NCBI GenBank assembly: GCA_003661385.1
Contig: QMWA01000037.1
Location: forward strand, 1-11,110
From: Thermoproteota archaeon
GTDB taxonomy: Archaea; Korarchaeota; Korarchaeia; B14-G2
DNA: 11,110 nt
Direction: 5' to 3'
How positions within the stretch are numbered: the stretch's first letter is position 1; every line of letters starts with the position of its first letter. Below, piece after piece: positions 7,046 to 11,110 of the stretch. The translations under genes and the position numbers were made by a program. The notes under the pieces are model-generated. The model saw only the letters and a list, made by a program, of their open reading frames with translations, searched no databases and was not told the DNA's origin.

Positions 7046-7724
7046 TAAGACGAAGAGCAGAGGCTTTGTCAGGAGAGTTGCCCTGGATAGGGGGCTGAAC
7101 AAGGTGAAGGAGATGGTCCTAGAGCTCAGTGGGATAGCTAAGGAGGCTGTCAGGCTCTCCATCGAGGCCCTGAAGGAGAAGAGCAGAGAGAAGATCGAGA
7201 AGGTGTATGAGCTTGAGAAGAGGAGTGACGTGCTGAACATGGACATAGAAGACGAGTGCCTCACCCTGGCTGCGCTCCAGCAGCCTGTTGCAAGAGACCT
7301 GAGGTTCATAGCATCGATGATGAGGATATCTAACAACTACGAGAGGATATGTGACCTAGCTCAGAAGATAGCTTACATAGCTGAGAAGACCATCGATAAA
7401 CCTCTGCTCAAGCCCCTGATAGACGTGCCGAGAATGGGCAAGCTGGTCATCGAGATGCTTGAGATAAACGAGGAGAGCATAAGGACAGGAGACACCTCGA
7501 TGCTTGAGATGGAGCTTAAGGCTAGAGACGACGAGATAGACCTCCTCTACAGCCAGACTTACAACGAGCTCGTAGGCTACATGGTCAGGATACCACACAG
7601 GATAGATGACGCCATAGACCTCCTGTTCGTCGCAAAGCACCTCGAGAGGATGGGAGACCTGGTAGCTAAGTCAGCTGCTAGACTCGTGTACATAGAGGAA
7701 GGCAGGAGAGTCTGGATAAAGTAG
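7038..7724 (+). CDS. phoU: PhoU-family phosphate uptake regulator
   Basis: PhoU proteins are helical-bundle, metal-binding proteins that restrain Pst transport and, in bacteria, feed phosphate status to a sensor kinase. This 228-residue protein shows the expected two-fold repeat. The first half carries an acidic E/D series ([16 protein letters not shown], 58-73) and [13 protein letters not shown] (96-108). The second has ARDDEID (162-168) and [11 protein letters not shown] (199-209). The paired ER..D motifs are the classic metal-cluster ligands. It is predicted all-helical, with no membrane segment or DNA-binding domain. The TTG at 7038 overlaps the pstB 3' end by eight bases, implying coupled translation. 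A later start around 7080 cannot be excluded. As a last gene of the pst operon it is in the canonical place. No PhoR/PhoB-type two-component genes are present here, so signalling probably differs from the bacterial scheme. Confidence 0.94.
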   Translation: MGDKTKSRGFVRRVALDRGLNKVKEMVLELSGIAKEAVRLSIEALKEKSREKIEKVYELEKRSDVLNMDIEDECLTLAALQQPVARDLRFIASMMRISNNYERICDLAQKIAYIAEKTIDKPLLKPLIDVPRMGKLVIEMLEINEESIRTGDTSMLEMELKARDDEIDLLYSQTYNELVGYMVRIPHRIDDAIDLLFVAKHLERMGDLVAKSAARLVYIEEGRRVWIK

Positions 7725-7725
7725 C

Positions 7726-7735
7726 AGTTTAAAGG
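7726..7735 (+). promoter_or_regulatory. TATA-like box for the roadblock gene
   Basis: AGTTTAAAGG begins just after the phoU stop and is centred about 32 bases upstream of the TTG start at 7763. A transcript would begin near 7756. This suggests the roadblock gene can be expressed separately from the pst operon, although read-through is also possible because no terminator is visible between them. Confidence 0.45.
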
Positions 7736-7762
7736 CGCCAGTGAGAGGGGCTTAGGGTAGCC

Positions 7763-8122
7763 TTGAGCTCTGTAGTGGATGCGATGAGAAGGTTCATCAG
7801 CACATCGCCTGGAGTGCGAGGTGTAGTCCTAGCTACCTGGGATGGGCTCGAGTACGCTAGCGTAGGCGAGGTGGCTGACGCACCCAGCATATCAGCTGCC
7901 TCCTCAGTGGTCCTATCCACTGCAAGGAGGGCTTCTGAGATAACTGGCGCAGGCGAGCCCATCGATGCAGCTGTCTTCTGCGAAGGCGGAACCCTCTACT
8001 TCAGGGTGGTTGGAGACGAGTTCATCCTCTGCATATTCGGTGACATAGTGGTGAGCGATGTCTTCAGAGCTGAGGTCAGGCTGCTCGCTAGGAGGCTTGA
8101 GAGGGCCCTGGGGAAGAGCTAG
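7763..8122 (+). CDS. Roadblock/LC7-domain protein
   Basis: Small single-domain protein of the roadblock/LC7 superfamily, whose members dimerise and in prokaryotes often regulate small GTPases such as MglA or act in motility, polarity or signalling. The 119 residues follow the family pattern: an N-terminal helix, then GVRGVVLATWDGLEYASV (17-34) as the first two strands, a central helix rich in small residues (SISAASSVVLSTARRA, 42-57), then strands around 67-95 including GGTLYFRVVGDEFILC, and a C-terminal helix (100-117). There is no GTPase gene in the window to pair with it. The TTG start is chosen for its distance from the box at 7726-7735; GTG 7775 and ATG 7784 are in-frame alternatives. It ends in a TAG sharing CTAG with the stop of the convergent TPR gene. 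Fold assignment is good; cellular role is unknown. Confidence 0.83.
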   Translation: MSSVVDAMRRFISTSPGVRGVVLATWDGLEYASVGEVADAPSISAASSVVLSTARRASEITGAGEPIDAAVFCEGGTLYFRVVGDEFILCIFGDIVVSDVFRAEVRLLARRLERALGKS

Positions 8123-8991
8123 ACGCCCACATACCTCCTCCACATGGCTTCAAGCTCACGCCTGTCATCTTCATCAAGCTCAGCTGAGAGAGCCTCCTCT
8201 AGCAGGCTTCTCAGCTCACCTGCTCTACCCAGCTCAGCTAAGACCCTGGCGAGCCCCAGGTAGGCCCTGGATGACGCCTGGGATCCTGGTGAGAGCCTTA
8301 TCGTGGACTTGTAGAAGCGCTCTGCATCCTCCAGCAGGCCTATCCTGTGGAGTATGGTGGCCATCTGGAGGCTGACCTCAGCTGCCCTATCGTACACCCC
8401 ACCCTTCAGCAGGGCACCTAAGGCCTCCTCCAGGTTCCATAGGGCCTCCTCGTCCTCACCCATGCTCACTAGGACTCGCGCTATGTCCATGTACCTGCAG
8501 GCAAGCTCCTCCTCGCTCAGGGTGTAGAAGCCCTCTGCTAGAGACCTCTTGTACTCTCTCAGGGCTTCATCTAGCATGCCAGCTGACTCGAGGGCAGCAC
8601 CTATCCTAGAGTAGTCTTCTGGAGGGAGCCCTACAAGCCTGCCTCTCTGGCTTACTGCCATTGCATAGTAGTCTACAGCCTCCTCTTCCTCTCCAGCTTG
8701 AGCTAAGCTGGCTGCAAGCTCCTGCTGCAAGAGCCACGCGTCCTCCTCAGCCTCCTCTAAGGCCTCCTTGAGCACCTCCACAGCTAGGTAGGCGTAGCCC
8801 CTCTCCCTGAGCGCTCTAGCTACAGTAGCCCAGAGAGCTGGGAGCTCGCTTGAGAGGCCGCTGCTCCTGTAGCCTTCAGCCACAGCCCTAGCGTAAGCTA
8901 AGGCTTCCTCAGCCCCCTTGGACTCCAGGAGGTCTGTGAACTCGTACTCGAATGACGCTAGCGCCTTCGGGCTGCTGGCATGCTCCCCCAA
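8119..8991 (-). CDS. TPR-repeat protein
   Basis: Predicted cytosolic scaffold made almost wholly of tetratricopeptide repeats, which bind other proteins. In 290 residues I see about six helix-turn-helix units. The clearest are at 52-82 (ALWATVARALRERGYAYLAV), 86-116, 126-153 (IGAALESAGMLDEALREYKR), 166-198, 204-234 (ATILHRIGLLEDAERFYKS) and 240-270 (AYLGLARVLAELGRAGELR). They show the usual spacing of small residues and A/G at positions 8, 20 and 27. The protein is strongly acidic, with no signal peptide, membrane segment or catalytic domain. The TTG start follows AGGGGTT by a few bases and lies about 34 bases from the AT-rich box at 9020-9028. It is convergent with the roadblock gene, overlapping its stop, and divergent from the V4R gene. 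The family is clear; partners are unknown, and the neighbours are the first ones to consider. Confidence 0.87.
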   Translation of the reverse strand: MGEHASSPKALASFEYEFTDLLESKGAEEALAYARAVAEGYRSSGLSSELPALWATVARALRERGYAYLAVEVLKEALEEAEEDAWLLQQELAASLAQAGEEEEAVDYYAMAVSQRGRLVGLPPEDYSRIGAALESAGMLDEALREYKRSLAEGFYTLSEEELACRYMDIARVLVSMGEDEEALWNLEEALGALLKGGVYDRAAEVSLQMATILHRIGLLEDAERFYKSTIRLSPGSQASSRAYLGLARVLAELGRAGELRSLLEEALSAELDEDDRRELEAMWRRYVGV

Positions 8992-9019
8992 CAGAACCCC
9001 TAGCAGTAGGGTAGATGAG

Positions 9020-9028
9020 AAATTTAAG
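9020..9028. promoter_or_regulatory. AT-rich box midway between divergent TPR and V4R genes
   Basis: AAATTTAAG is the only AT-rich stretch in the 63-base gap between the starts at 8991 (-) and 9055 (+). Its centre is about 31-33 bases from each start, so a shared or overlapping promoter would give leaders of only a few bases on both sides. On the + strand the preceding GATGAG is purine-rich and BRE-like. The role is inferred from position. Confidence 0.5.
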
Positions 9029-9054
9029 CTTGACCACCTAGGGCTGGGGTCGGT

Positions 9055-9579
9055 GTGAGCCGGGTAGACAAGCTTAAGGCAAGCCTAATAACCAAAGCCC
9101 TCAGGGTAGCCATAACAGAGGACGTGGTTCCAGCTAGAGTCCTCAGAGCACTCTACCCAATGCTCTACGAGACCCTACCCCTCAAAGAGGAGGAGAAAGA
9201 GGGGTACCTGTATGCCTTAGGCTACCAGATGGGCAGGAAGATGGAGGAGGAGTTTGAGCACATAGTCTGGAAGATGAGCAAGCCCCCACTCACCTTCAAG
9301 GACCTCATGTACTTCTTCGTGAAGGGGGCTACAGCAGTCTCAGCTGACAAAATAGAGCTCGAGGAGGTAAGGGAGGATGCAGCTGTGGTGGTCAACAGGA
9401 CATGCGCCTACTGCTGGGGGCTTGAGGGGAAGTACAGCAAGCCAGTCTGCTTCTACTACTCTGGGGCAATAGCTGGAGCAACTGAAGCAGCATTAGGAGG
9501 CACAGCTGTAGTTGAGGAAGTAGACTGCAAGGCTAAGGGTAATGAGGTATGCAGGTTCAAGGTGAGGTATAAGCCCTGA
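9055..9579 (+). CDS. V4R (4-vinyl reductase-like) domain protein
   Basis: Small soluble protein with a C-terminal V4R domain, a ligand- or metal-binding fold also found in bacterial BchJ and in sensory regulators such as XylR/PoxR, and related to the TRAPP subunit Bet3. The 174 residues begin with a helical region (about 1-90). The V4R part (about 95-172) contains YYSGAIAGATEAALGG (134-149) and the diagnostic ending VEEVDCKAKGNEVCRFKV (153-170). Five cysteines lie in the second half (C117 and C120 as CAYC, C132, C158, C166), consistent with a zinc or redox site. No DNA-binding or catalytic domain is fused to it. The GTG start follows GGGGT by four bases. The stop lies nine bases before the phosphoesterase start, so the two are probably one operon. 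The domain call is good; ligand and role are unknown. Confidence 0.85.
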   Translation: MSRVDKLKASLITKALRVAITEDVVPARVLRALYPMLYETLPLKEEEKEGYLYALGYQMGRKMEEEFEHIVWKMSKPPLTFKDLMYFFVKGATAVSADKIELEEVREDAAVVVNRTCAYCWGLEGKYSKPVCFYYSGAIAGATEAALGGTAVVEEVDCKAKGNEVCRFKVRYKP

Positions 9580-9588
9580 GGGGTTAGC

Positions 9589-10377
9589 TTGCTCACCTCG
9601 CTGCTACCAGCCTTAAGCAAGCTGCACTTAGCAGCTGCGCTAGCTCTCCTAGCTGGGCTTCTCGCATACAACACACCAGCTCTCCTGGCTCCAGCAGCCA
9701 GCTGGGCCAACCCCCTCAGAGAGGCAGAAGCCTACGAGCTTAAGCCTCCAGTAGCCCTCGTCTCAGACCTACATGTTGGCGGAGACTTCATACCTGAGCT
9801 AAAGCAGGCACTAGAGGAAATCAAGCCCAGTGCAGTCATCGTGGTAGGGGACCTAGTAGACGAGGAAAGCTACTTCTATGGCAAGCTCAACTGCAGCTTA
9901 GAGGCTCTGCTCTCTGAGGCTGGCCTCAGAGGCTACGAGGTCTACTGGGTCACCAGCATGCTCCACGACCCAGAGATGCAGCCTGGCTCCTATGGCAAGC
10001 TCCATGTGGTAGGGCGTACTGGCATATTCAAGGTGGGCAGCACAGTCATAGTAGCCCACCACGGTGAGACAGCATGTAAAGTAGGTCCGCTAGCGCTCGC
10101 CATCTCCTACACGCTAGGGAAGCTGGGACTAGAGCTCCCGCTGGAGAAGCTCTGGAGGAAGCTCTGCAAAGTCCCAGACAGCTGGTGGGTCATATTCGGC
10201 CACAGCCACCTAGCTGGAATAGACCCCAGCTGGAGGGTAGCTAACACAGGCTCATGGAGGAAGCTGCCCAGGATAATACCGCACTCAGAGAAGACAGCAA
10301 TCATGGTAGACGACAGTGGAGTGAAGCTGATCGCCTTCAGCCCAGAAGCACCCAGGCCGAAAGCCCTCCCACCATGA
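9589..10377 (+). CDS. Membrane-anchored calcineurin-like metallophosphoesterase, atypical motif III
   Basis: Predicted metal-dependent phosphoesterase with one N-terminal membrane segment (about residues 13-38, rich in Ala and Leu), so it is either a tethered enzyme or carries a signal anchor. The motifs run in order: SDLHVGG (D60, H62), GDLVDEE (D88), AHHGE (H157 or H158) and GHSH (H205, H207), followed by NTGSW (219-223). Where the superfamily has GNHD/E, this protein reads SMLHDP (123-128): the histidine is kept (H126) but the metal-binding Asn is replaced by Leu. The fold and most metal ligands are present, so activity may persist with altered metal use, but this is uncertain. The 262 residues are normal in length. 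The TTG start is preceded by GAGGGG (9578-9583) at the end of the V4R gene, indicating coupling. The substrate cannot be read from the sequence; nucleotide, lipid or protein phosphates are all possible. Confidence 0.8.
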   Translation: MLTSLLPALSKLHLAAALALLAGLLAYNTPALLAPAASWANPLREAEAYELKPPVALVSDLHVGGDFIPELKQALEEIKPSAVIVVGDLVDEESYFYGKLNCSLEALLSEAGLRGYEVYWVTSMLHDPEMQPGSYGKLHVVGRTGIFKVGSTVIVAHHGETACKVGPLALAISYTLGKLGLELPLEKLWRKLCKVPDSWWVIFGHSHLAGIDPSWRVANTGSWRKLPRIIPHSEKTAIMVDDSGVKLIAFSPEAPRPKALPP

Positions 10378-10704
10378 GTACAGCCTACTCGCCCAACAGC
10401 ACCACCTGCCTGCTCTCAGCTGCCTCTCCATGCGCTGCGTACTGGCTAGGGTAGCTGTGTGCATGCCAGCCTCCACATTCAGCTCATGAGCAGCCTTAAG
10501 CCCAGCCTAGATGCATCCTAGCTGCTGCAAGACCATAGCCTAAGCTAAGGCTTTATCCTATTGCCACCATCCTGATGTAAGCAGCGCTTCACCTCGTTTG
10601 AGCTGGCCATCTCTAAGCTGTATGCTAGAGGCCATGTAGCGCTGCTAGCAGCTTGCTGCCGCTCAAGGTATCCTTTATTAGCTGGGGGTGGGTGGCTTGC
10701 TGGT
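10378..10704. other. Intergenic region without a recognisable gene
   Basis: About 327 bases between the phosphoesterase and the peptidase hold no gene I can support on either strand, and I see no tRNA arms, C/D-box pair or tandem repeat. A weak 5-base stem, AGCCT/AGGCT (10537-10541 and 10548-10552), is followed by TTTA and might mark a 3' end of the upstream operon. From 10576 to 10704 the peptidase frame stays open but contains no start codon, and part of it (10591-10668) reads like a plausible helix. This could be chance or a decayed coding remnant. The last 32 bases carry the putative peptidase promoter. Confidence 0.6.
10673..10680 (+). promoter_or_regulatory. TATA-like box for the M28 peptidase gene
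   Basis: CTTTATTA is centred about 28 bases upstream of the ATG at 10705, which suits a leaderless or nearly leaderless transcript. A G-rich stretch at 10683-10694 could instead act as a ribosome-binding site if transcription began further upstream. The assignment is positional. Confidence 0.45.
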
Positions 10705-11110
10705 ATGTGGCTTGTAGTGTTGCTGGTGGCTGTGGGCTCTGCTGTTGAGCCTGCTTTGAGTGGTGCTCCTCGCCTTGAGGCTGCTGCCTCTATGGTGAGT
10801 GGGGAGGAGCTCATGTCTACTTTGAGGGATTTAGCTGGCTGGAGGAGGGGTGCTGGCTCTAGTGGGCTTGAGGCTGCTAGGAGGTATGTTGTAGAGAGGC
10901 TTAGGGCAGCTGGGCTTGAGGTTAGGCTGGAGGAGTTTCAGGCTTTGGCTGGTGGAGGGAGGTTTTCTGCTCAGCCTGCTAGGAGGCCTAGAGTGGTTTA
11001 TGGGTGCAATGTGGTTGGTGTTTTGGAGGGGTGTTGGAGGAGGAATGAGACTGTTGTCGTGTGTGCTCACCTTGATAGCGTGGGGAACTATGGGGCTGAT
11101 GACGATGCCA
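10705..11110 (+). CDS. Secreted M28-family zinc aminopeptidase, N-terminal part (3' end outside window)
   Basis: The first 135 residues of a predicted secreted metallopeptidase that would release amino acids from peptides outside the cell. A hydrophobic N-terminus (about 1-14, MWLVVLLVAVG) ending in small residues near 18-21 looks like a signal peptide, though it lacks basic residues. An M28-like prodomain follows, with RYVVERLRAAGLEV (60-73) and CNVVGVLEG (101-109). The first zinc ligands are then seen in AHLDS (H122, D124) and GADDDA (D132 or D133), matching the family's HxD and GADD motifs. The rest of the catalytic site is beyond the window. ATG 10705 is the only start available, because the frame contains no other start codon back to a stop at 10573. 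Its codons end mostly in T or G (about 61 T against 13 C), opposite to its neighbours. That contrast may reflect transfer or a local mutational bias. Confidence 0.82.
   Translation, partial: MWLVVLLVAVGSAVEPALSGAPRLEAAASMVSGEELMSTLRDLAGWRRGAGSSGLEAARRYVVERLRAAGLEVRLEEFQALAGGGRFSAQPARRPRVVYGCNVVGVLEGCWRRNETVVVCAHLDSVGNYGADDDA

Noticed and set aside
8058-8375. 105-codon + frame crossing the roadblock/TPR junction
   Set aside because: It is an antisense or out-of-frame reading of two genes with clear domain signatures and has no start signal.
10378-10704. Possible tRNA, C/D-box RNA or CRISPR leader in the largest gap
   Set aside because: No T-arm or anticodon-arm pattern, no paired C and D boxes, and no regularly spaced repeats on either strand.
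10545-10814. 89-codon minus-strand frame over the gap and the peptidase start
   Set aside because: It overlaps the M28 coding region and its signal peptide. Its low-complexity Ala/Ser/Pro content is what the reverse of a GT-rich gene gives.

Overview
The window looks like a gene-dense chromosomal segment of a thermophilic archaeon, most likely a Thermoproteota (crenarchaeal) lineage of the Desulfurococcales/Acidilobales kind. I base this on an XPB/SSL2-type helicase, an archaeal PPP-family phosphatase, roadblock and V4R proteins, heavy AGG/AGA arginine codon use, frequent TTG and GTG starts, and AT-rich TATA-like boxes about 25 bp from several starts, which implies leaderless or very short 5' leaders. 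I cannot fix the genus. Nothing here looks like phage, a transposon or CRISPR, and I found no RNA gene.

Layout from left to right. (1) The 3' end of the CTP synthase gene pyrG (+) converges on a 612-residue XPB-like helicase (-). (2) The helicase is divergent from a PPP-family protein phosphatase (+), with a single palindromic TATA-like box between them. (3) The phosphatase meets a radical SAM/SPASM enzyme (-) tail to tail, the two stop codons sharing one CTAG. (4) The radical SAM gene is divergent from a phosphate-uptake operon pstC-pstA-pstB-phoU (+), whose genes overlap or nearly touch. The intergenic region holds two promoter boxes and an inverted repeat that could be an operator. No pstS lies beside it. 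(5) A roadblock/LC7 protein (+) probably has its own promoter. It meets a TPR-repeat protein (-), again with overlapping stops in CTAG. (6) The TPR gene is divergent from a V4R-domain protein (+), which forms a two-gene unit with a membrane-anchored metallophosphoesterase. (7) After about 330 bases with no recognisable gene comes the 5' part of a secreted M28-type zinc peptidase that runs off the window. Its codon usage differs sharply from its neighbours.

The clearest joint function is inorganic phosphate import: PstC and PstA form the channel, PstB is the ATPase and PhoU the regulator. The roadblock, TPR and V4R genes sit together as small regulatory or scaffold-type proteins with no obvious enzyme partner, and they are the best candidate here for an undescribed module. 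The SPASM enzyme is the other candidate, because it has textbook peptide-modifying architecture but no visible substrate peptide nearby.
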